From: an uncultured Prevotellaceae bacterium
GTDB lineage: Bacteria; Bacteroidota; Bacteroidia; Bacteroidales; Bacteroidaceae
Direction of reading: 5' to 3'
DNA: 64,000 bases
Assembly (NCBI GenBank): GCA_900316585.1
Contig: ONDM01000007.1
Location: 1-64,000 of the forward strand
The translations under genes and the position numbers were made by a program. The notes beneath the pieces are model-generated. The model did no database searches, had not been told where the DNA came from, and saw nothing but the letters and a program-made list of their open reading frames with translations. Below, piece by piece: positions 51,276 to 61,300 of this stretch (position 1 is the stretch's first letter; the number at the start of each line of letters is the position of its first letter).

Positions 51276-53756
51276 ATGCTATACGCTGATGTGATTTTAC
51301 CATTGTCGCTTGCCGACAGTTACACTTATGCCGTTCCTCAAGATCTGCAGGGAAGGATAGGAGTAGGCTATAGGGTAATCGTACCCTTTGGCCAGAAGAA
51401 AATCTATACAGCCATTGTTATGCAGCTTCATGAAACTCCACCACAAGATTGCCAGGTTAAAGAAGTATTGGACGTATTGGATGACCATGCTATTTTGTTG
51501 CCCCAACAACTAAAGTTCTGGCAATGGCTTTCCAATTACTATATTTGTACTTTAGGGGATGTTTTCCGTGCTGCATTGCCTTCAGGCTTGAAGTTAGAAA
51601 GTGAGACAAAAGTGGTCTTGAATTCAGAGTTTGAGTCTGATAGTGCTTTTTCTCCTCGTGAACAACGGGTTTGGGATTCATTGGTACAGAATCAAGAGCA
51701 AACGATTTCCCAACTACAGAAATCAGTGGGTGTAAAGAATATTATGCCAGCCATTCATGCGTTATTGGCCAAACAGGCTCTTTTCTTGAAGGAAGAAGTA
51801 CGAAGAGCCTACAAACCGAGAATTGAAATTCGAGTAAGATTGGCTCAAGAAGACGACTTGCTTCGTAGGAATGATTGGGAAAAGGTTCTGAATGAAAAGA
51901 TAGAATCGTTGGTTCGAGCTAAAAAACAGCAGGAACTTCTCATGATGTATCTCAAATTGGCTCAGTTCGATTCTTACATGGAAACGGCTAAGATACATCC
52001 TGTTTCCCGTCAGGATCTGATTAAATATTCTGGGGCTTCCTTTGCTACTTTGAAAGGTTTGTTAGACAAGGGGATATTGGAACTCTATACGTATGAAATA
52101 GGGAGATTGCACTCTTCTCAGTCAGAGGAGATCCAACTGAAGGATTTGTCCCCAATGCAGAATCAGGCATATAGGCGTGTCCTTAATGCCTTCTCACAAA
52201 AGGATATATGTCTTCTTCATGGTGTAACATCCAGTGGCAAGACAGAAGTTTATACACATTTAATCAGTGAGGTATTAAAGGCCAGGAAACAGGTGCTCTA
52301 TCTTGTCCCGGAAATAGCTTTAACCACTCAGCTGACAGAGAGATTAAGTAATGTCTTTGGTTCGAGAGTAGGCGTTTATCATTCTAAATATCCAGACTCC
52401 ACACGCGTTGAAATCTGGCAAAAACAACTTTCTGACCAGCCTTACGACATTATTTTAGGCGTACGTTCTAGCATGTTTCTTCCCTTCCAGCGTTTAGGGT
52501 TAGTTATCATAGACGAAGAACATGAGACTAGTTATAAGCAACAAGATCCGGCTCCCAGGTATCATGCCCGAAATGCGGCTCTTGTATTAGCTGCACAGCT
52601 AGGGGCAAAGACCCTCTTAGGAACTGCTACTCCTAGTTTGGAAAGCTATTATTATGCTAATCAAGGTAAATATGCATATGTCCCATTGACGGAACGTTAT
52701 CAAGGTCTTGAATTGCCGGACATTCAAGTTGTAGACATTCGGGAACAGCAAAAGAAGAAGTATATGAATGGTCCTTTTTCTGCCCCATTACTGTCGGCAA
52801 TTCGGAGTTCTTTGGAGAATAAAGAGCAAGTAATTCTGTTTCAGAATCGTAGAGGTTTTGCTCCAATGGTGGAATGCAAGGTTTGTGGATGGGTTCCCAA
52901 ATGTGTTCATTGTGATGTGAGTCTGTCCTATCATCGCAGATTGAATATACTTACTTGCCACTATTGTGGGTACACGTGTCAGCTTCCTCATCAATGTCCT
53001 GCCTGTGAAAGTAAGGATGTAATGAGTAGGGGATATGGAACCGAGCGAATAGAAGACTTGATTCATGACATTTTTCCTGAAGCGAAATTGGGTAGAATGG
53101 ATTTGGACACTACACGCACTCGAATTGCATATGAGAAAATAATTAGTGATTTCCAAAAGGGTGAAACAGATATTCTTATTGGAACCCAAATGGTTACAAA
53201 AGGACTTGACTTTGAGAATGTAAGTGTGGTAGGAATTCTGGATGCAGACACCATGATCAACTATCCAGATTTCCGTTCCTATGAACGAGCATTCCAGATG
53301 ATGGCGCAAGTAGCAGGCCGTTCCGGTCGACATGGACACCGGGGATTGGTCATTTTGCAGACCCGGAATACACATCTTCCGATTATACAGCAAGTTGTTG
53401 ATAATGACTACATAGGTATGTATGATTATCAGATAGAGGAACGGAAATCATTTCGTTATCCCCCATTTTATCGCATGATATCTATTTATTTAAAACACCG
53501 CAAAGAAGATATCGTTGAAAAAATGGCTCACTGGATGGCTGCTCAATTAAACACAATACTGGGACAAGATCGCGTCTTAGGTCCAGATAAACCTGTCGTT
53601 TCTAAGTTGCAAAATCTTTATATCCGTAAACTTATCATAAAGGTAGAGATTACAGCCCCTATGTTAGAAGTAAGGAAAAGTCTAAGTGCTTTAGAAAAGG
53701 CTGCATGCACCTTAGACCGTTCCTTAATAGTATACTGTGACGTGGATCCACAGTAA
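51276..53756 (+). CDS. priA: Primosomal replication-restart helicase
   Basis: 826 aa. The N-terminal DNA-binding domain is followed by a superfamily 2 helicase with Walker A GVTSSGKTE (Lys322) and Walker B IIDEEHE. A Cys-rich zinc region inserted in the helicase has paired CxxC motifs (CKVCGWVPKCVHC...CHYCG...CPAC), then GTQMVTKGLDFENV and QVAGRSGR. It restarts stalled replication forks. The gene ends 4 bp before the converging 7TM-HD gene, with no clear terminator between. Confidence 0.95.
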   Translation: MLYADVILPLSLADSYTYAVPQDLQGRIGVGYRVIVPFGQKKIYTAIVMQLHETPPQDCQVKEVLDVLDDHAILLPQQLKFWQWLSNYYICTLGDVFRAALPSGLKLESETKVVLNSEFESDSAFSPREQRVWDSLVQNQEQTISQLQKSVGVKNIMPAIHALLAKQALFLKEEVRRAYKPRIEIRVRLAQEDDLLRRNDWEKVLNEKIESLVRAKKQQELLMMYLKLAQFDSYMETAKIHPVSRQDLIKYSGASFATLKGLLDKGILELYTYEIGRLHSSQSEEIQLKDLSPMQNQAYRRVLNAFSQKDICLLHGVTSSGKTEVYTHLISEVLKARKQVLYLVPEIALTTQLTERLSNVFGSRVGVYHSKYPDSTRVEIWQKQLSDQPYDIILGVRSSMFLPFQRLGLVIIDEEHETSYKQQDPAPRYHARNAALVLAAQLGAKTLLGTATPSLESYYYANQGKYAYVPLTERYQGLELPDIQVVDIREQQKKKYMNGPFSAPLLSAIRSSLENKEQVILFQNRRGFAPMVECKVCGWVPKCVHCDVSLSYHRRLNILTCHYCGYTCQLPHQCPACESKDVMSRGYGTERIEDLIHDIFPEAKLGRMDLDTTRTRIAYEKIISDFQKGETDILIGTQMVTKGLDFENVSVVGILDADTMINYPDFRSYERAFQMMAQVAGRSGRHGHRGLVILQTRNTHLPIIQQVVDNDYIGMYDYQIEERKSFRYPPFYRMISIYLKHRKEDIVEKMAHWMAAQLNTILGQDRVLGPDKPVVSKLQNLYIRKLIIKVEITAPMLEVRKSLSALEKAACTLDRSLIVYCDVDPQ

Positions 53757-53760
53757 ATCT

Positions 53761-55809
53761 TTATTTTTTGAGTTCAGGATAAGCGATACGGGTGTGATAG
53801 ATAATTTTCAACTTTTCCTTGAAGACACCTTTCGCTACAGCGATGTCCTTAAATGTAATAGGACACTCCTTAAAATGATTCTCTGCCACCTGTTGGTCAA
53901 TAATCTTATCTACGAGATTTCCTATGGATTCTTCGGTGTATTCAGATAAAGAACGGGATGCAGCTTCTACGGAGTCTGCCATCATGACAATAGCATGTTC
54001 TTTCTTAAATGGATCGGGACCTGGATAAGAGAAAGGTCTTATATCCACCTCTTCATCAGGATGCTCATTCTTATATTTGACATAAAAGTAACGAGTAACT
54101 CCTGCTCCATGGTGAGTAGTGATAAAGTCGCGTATATCTTGAGGTATAGAATACTTTTCTGCCAGCTTTATGCCATCACTGATATGATTGATGACAATCT
54201 GTGCACTTTGGAGTTCACTAAAGGATTCATGAGGGTTGACACCAACTTGGTTCTCTGTAAAAAACGCAGGATTGTTGATCTTACCAACGTCATGATATAA
54301 AGCACCTGTACGGACTAACTGAGTTTTAGCTCCAATCTTTTTGGAAACCTCTGCAGCTAGATTTGCAACTTGCATACTATGCTGGAAAGTACCAGGGGCA
54401 ACTTCAGACATCCGTTGCAATAGAGGAGAACTGATGTTGGATAATTCTACATAAGTTACATCGGATGTAAATTTGAAGACTCTTTCTATGATATACAACA
54501 ACGGATAGGTAAACAGCAGGAACACTCCGTTAATGCATAAGTATTTATACATGTTGATATCCAGTTTGTCCAGTTCGTTCCCATGAATCAGTTCAAAGCC
54601 AAAAAAGAACACTATGTTGACAAGAGTAATCAAAAATGCTGCATTAATTAGCTGAGAACGCCTTGACAATTCGCGGAGTGCCATGATACTGGTGATACCA
54701 GACATGATTTGAATCAGCATGAATTCATAAGGATACTTTAAAGTAATAGAGCTAATCATGGCTATAATAACGGTAGCCATGAATGCCGTGCGGGAATCCA
54801 TGAATATACGTATCATCATAGTTGCCATAGCATATGGAAGTATGTATACGCTAAACCAATTATGACGTACCATTAATGCTGTCAAAACTGGAAGGACTAC
54901 AATAATACTGAAAAGCAATATAATTTTGCGTTGCTCATTGAAATAGTCATTTCTAAATAGCGTCAGATATAGAATAAAACTGCCAATAGCAAGGGTGACA
55001 AAAAGAATTTGCCCCAGAAGAACCCAATAGTTTTGCTCTTCGCTTGAAGACCTTTTTTCACTTTCCTTTTTCCATGACTCCAAAATGGCTGAAATTTTAG
55101 GTGTAACTATTTCACCACGGTCAACGATTTTTGTACCTGCAACTACCATTCCAGTGGTTAAGGAGATGCTGGATAAAAGTTCCTCACGCACTTCCTCACT
55201 GCGCTCTGTATCATAAGTCAGGTTTGGCATAATAATACTTGCCAAGTCGCAACGTTGAAGGGCAGCTTTATTCAAATGTAGGGAGTCTATATTCATCATG
55301 GTCTCATAGGCCATCTTTGTGGTATAAACTTGGCTGAAAGGAATTCGGGTAGCCATTTTATTGTCATATACCATTATCTGCTGAATATTGTCATCTTCCA
55401 TAGATGCATATTCATCAACTTCTATAATGCCATCCTCATATATGTCTGTAAGTTGAGCTTCAAGAAGCTGTTTCTGAAAATATGTAAACTCTGGAACTTG
55501 TGATATTTTTTGACGAAAAATCTGGAGTTGCTTAGTTGCAACAGAATCATTCAACTGGCAATAAGGGGTAAACTCTGCCATGATGCTGTCTTGCTCTTGC
55601 TGAACTACGGCATCGCTCTTATAGATAGGGAAATCGAATTCTGCTATTTGAGTGCCATATCCCCATGGCAAGCCTTCCTCAAATTGCATATTGTTTTTGC
55701 TGTCTCGAGGAAGTACATAGACAATGCAGAATACACTTACCAATAATATGGCAAATTTGTAAAGAATTTCTTTCGGGATGATTTCTTTATCCTTTTTCGA
55801 TGTTTCCAT
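53761..55809 (-). CDS. 7TM-HD domain protein (PgpH-like c-di-AMP phosphodiesterase)
   Basis: 682 aa. A first membrane helix (about 16-34), a large extracytoplasmic sensor region (about 40-265), a run of about seven helices (270-475), and a cytoplasmic HD domain with HSMQVANLAAEVSKKI, ALYHDVGKINNP and later HISDGIKLA and HHGAG. This is the architecture of PgpH, which hydrolyses cyclic di-AMP. That activity is inferred from the family. It is divergent from gltX. Confidence 0.88.
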   Translation of the reverse strand: METSKKDKEIIPKEILYKFAILLVSVFCIVYVLPRDSKNNMQFEEGLPWGYGTQIAEFDFPIYKSDAVVQQEQDSIMAEFTPYCQLNDSVATKQLQIFRQKISQVPEFTYFQKQLLEAQLTDIYEDGIIEVDEYASMEDDNIQQIMVYDNKMATRIPFSQVYTTKMAYETMMNIDSLHLNKAALQRCDLASIIMPNLTYDTERSEEVREELLSSISLTTGMVVAGTKIVDRGEIVTPKISAILESWKKESEKRSSSEEQNYWVLLGQILFVTLAIGSFILYLTLFRNDYFNEQRKIILLFSIIVVLPVLTALMVRHNWFSVYILPYAMATMMIRIFMDSRTAFMATVIIAMISSITLKYPYEFMLIQIMSGITSIMALRELSRRSQLINAAFLITLVNIVFFFGFELIHGNELDKLDINMYKYLCINGVFLLFTYPLLYIIERVFKFTSDVTYVELSNISSPLLQRMSEVAPGTFQHSMQVANLAAEVSKKIGAKTQLVRTGALYHDVGKINNPAFFTENQVGVNPHESFSELQSAQIVINHISDGIKLAEKYSIPQDIRDFITTHHGAGVTRYFYVKYKNEHPDEEVDIRPFSYPGPDPFKKEHAIVMMADSVEAASRSLSEYTEESIGNLVDKIIDQQVAENHFKECPITFKDIAVAKGVFKEKLKIIYHTRIAYPELKK

Positions 55810-55873
55810 GTTCTAAATTCCTATTTCTGGGCGAAAATACGAAAAAGATAGCATCTAATCGGAAAAAATCATG

Positions 55874-55881
55874 TATTTTTG
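55874..55881 (+). promoter_or_regulatory. -7 element of the gltX-waaA unit
   Basis: TATTTTTG, 26 bp upstream of the ATG at 55908. Confidence 0.6.
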
Positions 55882-55907
55882 CACGAAAATACTAAAAATT
55901 GTCAAAA

Positions 55908-57470
55908 ATGGCCGAAAGAAGAGTAAGAGTGCGTTTTGCTCCGAGTCCAACTGGACCACTTCATATTGGAGGTGTGCGTACAGCATTATATAATTATCTT
56001 TTTGCACGTCAACATGATGGAGATTTGGTCTTTCGTATTGAAGATACAGACTCAAATCGTTTTGTTCCCGGTGCTGAAGAATACATCATAGAGTCATTCA
56101 AGTGGTTGGGTATTAAGTTTGATGAAGGTGTGAGCTTTGGTGGAAACTATGGTCCATACCGTCAGTCAGAGCGTCGTGATATTTACAAGAAATATGTTAA
56201 GCAGCTGCTTGATACTGAAAAGGCATACATTGCCTTTGACACGCTAGAAGAGTTGGAAGCAAAACGTCAGGAGATTCCAAATTTTCAATACGATGCTAAA
56301 ACACGCGGTTTGATGAGAAACTCATTGACTTTGTCAAAAGAGGAAGTCGACCGTCTGAAAAACGAGGGGTGTCAATACGTTGTTCGTTTTAAAATTGAGC
56401 CAGGCCGTGATGTCATCGTAGATGATATTATTCGTGGTCAAGTAAGCATTAATTCTTCAATCTTGGATGATAAGGTTTTATACAAAAGTGCAGATGAACT
56501 CCCAACTTACCATTTGGCTAATATCGTGGATGATCATCTGATGGAAATATCACATGTCATTCGAGGTGAAGAATGGTTACCGTCTGCTCCGTTGCATGTT
56601 TTGCTATACGAGGCTTTTGGATGGGCTGATACGATGCCACGATTTGCACATTTGCCTCTACTGTTAAAGCCTGTAGGCAACGGGAAATTGTCTAAGCGTG
56701 ATGGTGATAAGTTGGGATTCCCAGTTTTCCCATTGGAATGGCATGACCCTAAGTCCGGAGAAATATCTTCAGGTTATAGAGAAAAAGGCTATTTGCCAGA
56801 GGCTGTAGTCAATTTTCTGGCTTTGTTAGGCTGGAATCCTGGTACAGATCAGGAAGTCCTTTCTATGGATGAGTTGATTCAGCTGTTTGATCTTAGCAAA
56901 TGCAGTAAAGCTGGTGCTAAGTTTGATTATGTTAAAGGCATTTGGTTCAATCATCAGTATCTTATGAAGTTGGATGATATGGCTTGGACTCCAGAATTTG
57001 ACAGGATTTTGAAATCTAATGGAATAGATTCTACACCAGAGAAGGAGGCTCAAGTTGTAGGAATGATGAAGACCAAAGTCGTGGAGTATACAGATTCTTT
57101 GAGTGGGCAGGTTAAGAAGCGTAACATCAGTTTCATCAGTGACTTATGGCCATTGACTAAGTTCTTCTTTGTGGCTCCTGAGTGTTTTGATAGAGATGAC
57201 AAGTTCATAAAGAAGAATTGGAAGGAAAACTCTGCAGAGGATATGAGGGAGTTGTGTTCAATGTTAGAGTCACTCGATGATTTCAGTGCTGAGGCTCAGC
57301 GTAAAGTGGTGGATGCCTGGGCTGAGCAAACAGGTAAAAAGCCATGGAATGCTTGGCGTGTGTGCTTAGTTGGTGCAGGTCAAGGACCAGATATGTATGA
57401 TTTAGCTGCATTTTTGGGTAAGGAGGAAACTTTGAACCGAATGCATAGAGCCATAGAAATACTAGGCTGA
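55908..57470 (+). CDS. gltX: Glutamyl-tRNA synthetase
   Basis: 520 aa from the ATG at 55908; an in-frame TTG at 55899 is less likely. It has class I HIGH motif [11 protein letters not shown] and KMSKS-type KLSKRDGDK. It lies one base before waaA, so it probably shares transcription with that lipopolysaccharide gene. It charges tRNA-Glu, and tRNA-Gln if amidated later. The length is slightly above the bacterial average because of an insert in the anticodon-binding part. Confidence 0.95.
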   Translation: MAERRVRVRFAPSPTGPLHIGGVRTALYNYLFARQHDGDLVFRIEDTDSNRFVPGAEEYIIESFKWLGIKFDEGVSFGGNYGPYRQSERRDIYKKYVKQLLDTEKAYIAFDTLEELEAKRQEIPNFQYDAKTRGLMRNSLTLSKEEVDRLKNEGCQYVVRFKIEPGRDVIVDDIIRGQVSINSSILDDKVLYKSADELPTYHLANIVDDHLMEISHVIRGEEWLPSAPLHVLLYEAFGWADTMPRFAHLPLLLKPVGNGKLSKRDGDKLGFPVFPLEWHDPKSGEISSGYREKGYLPEAVVNFLALLGWNPGTDQEVLSMDELIQLFDLSKCSKAGAKFDYVKGIWFNHQYLMKLDDMAWTPEFDRILKSNGIDSTPEKEAQVVGMMKTKVVEYTDSLSGQVKKRNISFISDLWPLTKFFFVAPECFDRDDKFIKKNWKENSAEDMRELCSMLESLDDFSAEAQRKVVDAWAEQTGKKPWNAWRVCLVGAGQGPDMYDLAAFLGKEETLNRMHRAIEILG

Positions 57471-57471
57471 T

Positions 57472-58701
57472 ATGTTGGGAGTCTATAGTGTTGTAATAAG
57501 TCTTTATTTGGTTGCAATCCGGATTGCAGCAATCTTTAATAAAAAGGCTCGTTTAATGGTAGAGGGGCATAAGCAGACTTTTACCATTTTGCGTGATAGA
57601 CTTGTTCCTGGTGAAAAGTACTTATGGTTCCATGCTGCATCTTTGGGAGAATTTGAGCAAGGCCGTCCTTTGATGGAACGTATTCGAGAAAAGTATCCGC
57701 ATTATAAGATTTTACTTACCTTCTTTTCTCCTTCAGGTTATGAGGTAAGGAAGAATTATGAAGGGGCAGATATTATCTGCTATTTACCGATTGACACTCC
57801 GATTAATGCTAAAAGATTTGTAAAGACTGTCCGTCCTGCTATGGCTTTCTTTATTAAGTACGAATTTTGGCAGAACTATATGAAGATGCTTCAGAAGTAT
57901 GAGGTGCCTATTTATAGTGTTTGTTCCATTTTCAGGCCGAATCAAGTTTTTTTCCGCTGGTATGGAGGACAGTATTATAAGGTTTTAACCAGGATAACCC
58001 AATTCTTTGTACAGAATGAGCGTTCTAAAGAACTTTTGGCAACTCTTAACATCCACAATGCTTTAGTAGTAGGTGATACTCGTTTCGACCGGGTTAAGCA
58101 AATATCAGAACAGGCTAAGCAATTACCAATTATTGAGGCTTTCAAACAAGATTCTCAAGTATTAGTTGCTGGAAGCAGTTGGGAACCTGACGAAGATTTG
58201 ATTATTCCATATTTTAATGATCTTAAAAATTGGAAACTGATTCTTGCCCCTCATGTGGTAAGTGATTCTCATATTAAGAATATTATTAGTAAACTGAATT
58301 GTAAAGTTGTTCGGTATACCGAGGCGACAGCCGAAAATGTAAAAGATGCCAAATGTCTGCTTATAGATTGTTATGGACTTCTTTCTTCAGTTTATAGATA
58401 TGGTGACATTTCCTATGTAGGTGGAGGTTTTGGAGTGGGTATCCATAATTTGCTTGAGGCAGCTATATATGGGATTCCAGTTGTGTTTGGACCTAACAAT
58501 CAACGTTTTCAAGAGGCACAAGACTTAAAGGCTTGTGGAGGTGGATTCGAGATATCTGATGTAGATAGTTTCACAAAATGTATGGATAGGCTTATTCGGA
58601 ATTCCGAAGAACTAAAAGAATCTGGAAATGCAGCTGGAACTTATGTCAATAGCAGAATTGGTGCTACAGAATTAATTATGAAAGCAATATTTAAAGAGTA
58701 A
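57472..58701 (+). CDS. waaA: 3-deoxy-D-manno-octulosonic acid transferase
   Basis: 409 aa. An N-terminal membrane anchor (about 3-22) is followed by FHAASLGEFEQGRPLMERI, the donor/acceptor site motif with the catalytic Glu, then LLTFFSPSGYEV. GGGFGVGIHNLLEAAIYGIPVVFGP near the C terminus is the CMP-Kdo site. It adds Kdo to lipid A at the inner membrane. A 19-bp-stem terminator follows. Confidence 0.93.
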   Translation: MLGVYSVVISLYLVAIRIAAIFNKKARLMVEGHKQTFTILRDRLVPGEKYLWFHAASLGEFEQGRPLMERIREKYPHYKILLTFFSPSGYEVRKNYEGADIICYLPIDTPINAKRFVKTVRPAMAFFIKYEFWQNYMKMLQKYEVPIYSVCSIFRPNQVFFRWYGGQYYKVLTRITQFFVQNERSKELLATLNIHNALVVGDTRFDRVKQISEQAKQLPIIEAFKQDSQVLVAGSSWEPDEDLIIPYFNDLKNWKLILAPHVVSDSHIKNIISKLNCKVVRYTEATAENVKDAKCLLIDCYGLLSSVYRYGDISYVGGGFGVGIHNLLEAAIYGIPVVFGPNNQRFQEAQDLKACGGGFEISDVDSFTKCMDRLIRNSEELKESGNAAGTYVNSRIGATELIMKAIFKE

Positions 58702-58727
58702 TCTAGATACTCCTCGCATTTCAAAGG

Positions 58728-58775
58728 AAAAAGGATTTGTATTTAATTCTAATTGTTAAATGCAAATCCTTTTTT
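58728..58775 (+). terminator. Terminator of gltX-waaA
   Basis: 19-bp stem (58728-58746 with 58756-58774, one T-G pair), 9-nt loop, then T residues. Confidence 0.8.
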
Positions 58776-58852
58776 TATAAGATAGCCCGAATAAATCAGC
58801 CTTGGTAACCTTAATTCATTATGACTTTAGCCATATCATAAACAGATGAAAT

Positions 58853-59380
58853 CTATTTTTTCTCTTCATCTGTATACCAGCTTGCATACATGGCATAATT
58901 ATTTGCAATTTTTTGGTTGAGTTCCTTACTCTGTTCTGGATCAACTTTCTTTATAAATTTAGCAGGAACGCCACCCCATAAAGAACCAGGTTCAATAATA
59001 GTGTTGCTAAGAACCAGGGCGCCGGCAGCGACAATGGCACCTTCACCCACAACAGCGTGGTCTAACACGGTTGCACCCATTCCAATTAGAGCTCCATCTT
59101 TTACGTCAGCTCCATGAATTGTAACATTGTGACCAATAGAAACGTGGTTCCCAATGTTAATTGTAGATTTTTGATATAAAGTATGGAGTACACTTCCGTC
59201 TTGAATGTTTGTATGCTCACCAATACGTATACTGTTCACATCGCCTCTAAGAACAGCATTGAACCAGATGCTGCATCCTTTTCCTATTACTACATCACCA
59301 ACTACGGTGGCGTTGTCTGCCAAGAATACATCTTCGGCAATTTTAGGGGTAATCCCTCTGACAGGTCTAATAAGTGCCAT
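58853..59380 (-). CDS. Gamma-class carbonic anhydrase-family protein
   Basis: 175 aa, left-handed beta-helix of hexapeptide repeats. The metal ligands of the class are His66, His84 and His89 (VLH...SIGHNVTIH). It is close to the YrdA/PaaY branch, whose members may or may not have carbonic anhydrase activity. It lies 4 bp after the aminopeptidase gene and is probably co-transcribed. Confidence 0.9.
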   Translation of the reverse strand: MALIRPVRGITPKIAEDVFLADNATVVGDVVIGKGCSIWFNAVLRGDVNSIRIGEHTNIQDGSVLHTLYQKSTINIGNHVSIGHNVTIHGADVKDGALIGMGATVLDHAVVGEGAIVAAGALVLSNTIIEPGSLWGGVPAKFIKKVDPEQSKELNQKIANNYAMYASWYTDEEKK

Positions 59381-59384
59381 AATA

Positions 59385-61145
59385 TTAAATTTTTTTAGTA
59401 GCTTCTTTCAGCCATTCTATTTCTTCTTTACACAAATAAGGGGATAGTTTTTCATAAACAGTTTGATGATAGCTGTTAAGCCATTCAATTTCATCTCTGC
59501 TTAGCATCTCTATCAGAATTGGTTCTTTGTCAATAGGGCAGAGTGTTAGATGCTCAAATTGTAAGTACGAACCGAATTCTGTTTCAATATAAGGAATAAC
59601 CAGTAGGGTATTCTCTATGCGAATTCCATAACGTCCTTCCAGATAAAGTCCTGGTTCATCTGTTACTGTCATCCCTGCTTTCAACGCTGCTGGTACATTA
59701 TTCATCCGAATTTGATGAGGCCCTTCATGAACACAAAGATGAGAACCAACTCCGTGCCCGGTGCCATGTAAATAGTTTTTCCCTTCTTTCCATATAAACT
59801 GACGTGCTAATATATCAAGTTGGGTGCCGCAAGTCCCTTCTGGAAATTTTGCTAATCCAAGTTGGATAAATCCTTTTAGTACTAAAGTGTAATTTAACTT
59901 CATTTCAGGAGTAAGTGCTCCCAGGGGAATTGTACGTGTAATGTCGGTAGTACCGTCTAGATATTGAGCTCCGCTATCTAATAATAAGAAACCTTCAGGT
60001 TTCACTGCTATGTTGGTTTCGTTTGTGGGCTCATAATGAACAATGGCTCCGTGAAATCCATAAGCAGCAATAGTGTCAAAACTAATACCTAGATAATTTT
60101 CTTGTTCTTTACGAAACTCTTCAAGTTTTTTACTGATACTCAATTCTGTCTCATTACCTTTTTCTACTGCAGGACGGAGCCATTTCATGAATTTCACTAA
60201 AGCTATTCCGTCACGTAACATAGACTGATGGAATCCTTCTATCTCCTGCTTATTTTTTATGGATTTCAGGAAAGCAATAGGTGATTTCTTCTCAATAGGT
60301 GAAACTTTTAATGCCTCATAGACAGCTTGGTTTGTTGAACTTGGATCCAACCAGAGAGAATCTAACTTAGACAAATCTTTGAAAACGTCTTTGTAATTCT
60401 TGCAGATAATATTTTTGTTCTCTAGGTCATTTAGGAGTTCTTCGCTTAATTTTTGAGAATTTACATAGAGTGTCGTAGAATCCAGCCCAATTAATAAATA
60501 GCTAACAAAGACTGGATTACAATGGACATCACTGCCTCTTAGATTAGTAACCCAGGCAATTTCATCTAATGCACAGAGTAAAATATTATCAACTTGTTCT
60601 TTCTTTAAAAGTTCTCTGATAGCATTCAGTTTCTCTATAAAACCTATGCCCACATATTTAATAGGTTGTTTGTATATCTTGTCTAACGGAAGATCAGGTC
60701 TATTATCCCAAAGGTCATTAAAAGGATCAACGAAAGATTTAATGCTGATCCCTTTTTTCAACTCTTTGGCAAGTTTCTCTCTTTCCTGATGGGCAAACAT
60801 TTCTCCACAGATTGCAACTTTACTGCCAGTTGGGAGAACGGAGGAAAGCCATTCTCCAATAGTTGGTGTCTCGGGAAGGTTCTCTTTCATCAGCAAGAAT
60901 CCAGAATTTCTCAGCTGTTCTGTAGCTTGAATGAAATATCTGGAGTCAGTCCAAAGAGCTGCATCTTTTGTTGTCACAACCGCTGTTCCTGCAGATCCTG
61001 TAAAACCGCTAATCCATTCTCGTATTTTCCAGTGGTCAGGTACATATTCTCCACAATGAGGGTCTGTACTGGGGATAACTATGGCTTCTGCATGATTGCT
61101 TCCCAACCAATGTCTGAGTTTTTCAATCCTTTTTAGAATGTCCAT
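59385..61145 (-). CDS. Aminopeptidase P-family (M24) metallopeptidase
   Basis: 586 aa from the ATG at 61145; the open frame extends upstream into the promoter. Two creatinase-like N-terminal domains (1-310) precede the M24 catalytic domain. Metal-binding motifs are LLLDSGAQYLDGTTDITRT (two Asp), GTGHGVGSHLCVHE (His), TDEPGLYLEG (Glu) and a later ENTLLV (Glu). It releases N-terminal residues before proline. The three-domain form resembles eukaryotic cytosolic aminopeptidase P. Confidence 0.92.
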   Translation of the reverse strand: MDILKRIEKLRHWLGSNHAEAIVIPSTDPHCGEYVPDHWKIREWISGFTGSAGTAVVTTKDAALWTDSRYFIQATEQLRNSGFLLMKENLPETPTIGEWLSSVLPTGSKVAICGEMFAHQEREKLAKELKKGISIKSFVDPFNDLWDNRPDLPLDKIYKQPIKYVGIGFIEKLNAIRELLKKEQVDNILLCALDEIAWVTNLRGSDVHCNPVFVSYLLIGLDSTTLYVNSQKLSEELLNDLENKNIICKNYKDVFKDLSKLDSLWLDPSSTNQAVYEALKVSPIEKKSPIAFLKSIKNKQEIEGFHQSMLRDGIALVKFMKWLRPAVEKGNETELSISKKLEEFRKEQENYLGISFDTIAAYGFHGAIVHYEPTNETNIAVKPEGFLLLDSGAQYLDGTTDITRTIPLGALTPEMKLNYTLVLKGFIQLGLAKFPEGTCGTQLDILARQFIWKEGKNYLHGTGHGVGSHLCVHEGPHQIRMNNVPAALKAGMTVTDEPGLYLEGRYGIRIENTLLVIPYIETEFGSYLQFEHLTLCPIDKEPILIEMLSRDEIEWLNSYHQTVYEKLSPYLCKEEIEWLKEATKKI

Positions 61146-61170
61146 GTTACAAATTTGATTTATGGTGCAG

Positions 61171-61178
61171 CAAAGGTA
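61171..61178 (-). promoter_or_regulatory. -7 element of the aminopeptidase P gene
   Basis: TACCTTTG on the minus strand, 25 bp upstream of the ATG at 61145; this decides the start. Confidence 0.6.
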
Positions 61179-61253
61179 CAATTTTTATTGTTTATGTTCC
61201 TTTTTTTATAAAATAATCTTTAGAATTAATTCTATAATTTAAAAGGATTTGCC

Positions 61254-61261
61254 TATCTTTG
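61254..61261 (+). promoter_or_regulatory. -7 element of mdh
   Basis: TATCTTTG, 39 bp upstream of the start codon. Confidence 0.6.
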
Positions 61262-61300
61262 TAGGCGAAATTTAAACATTAACAATTAAATAATAAGATT

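Noticed and set aside
61249..61266. GCCTA...TAGGC palindrome around the mdh -7 element
   Set aside because: Only 5-bp arms; likely chance.
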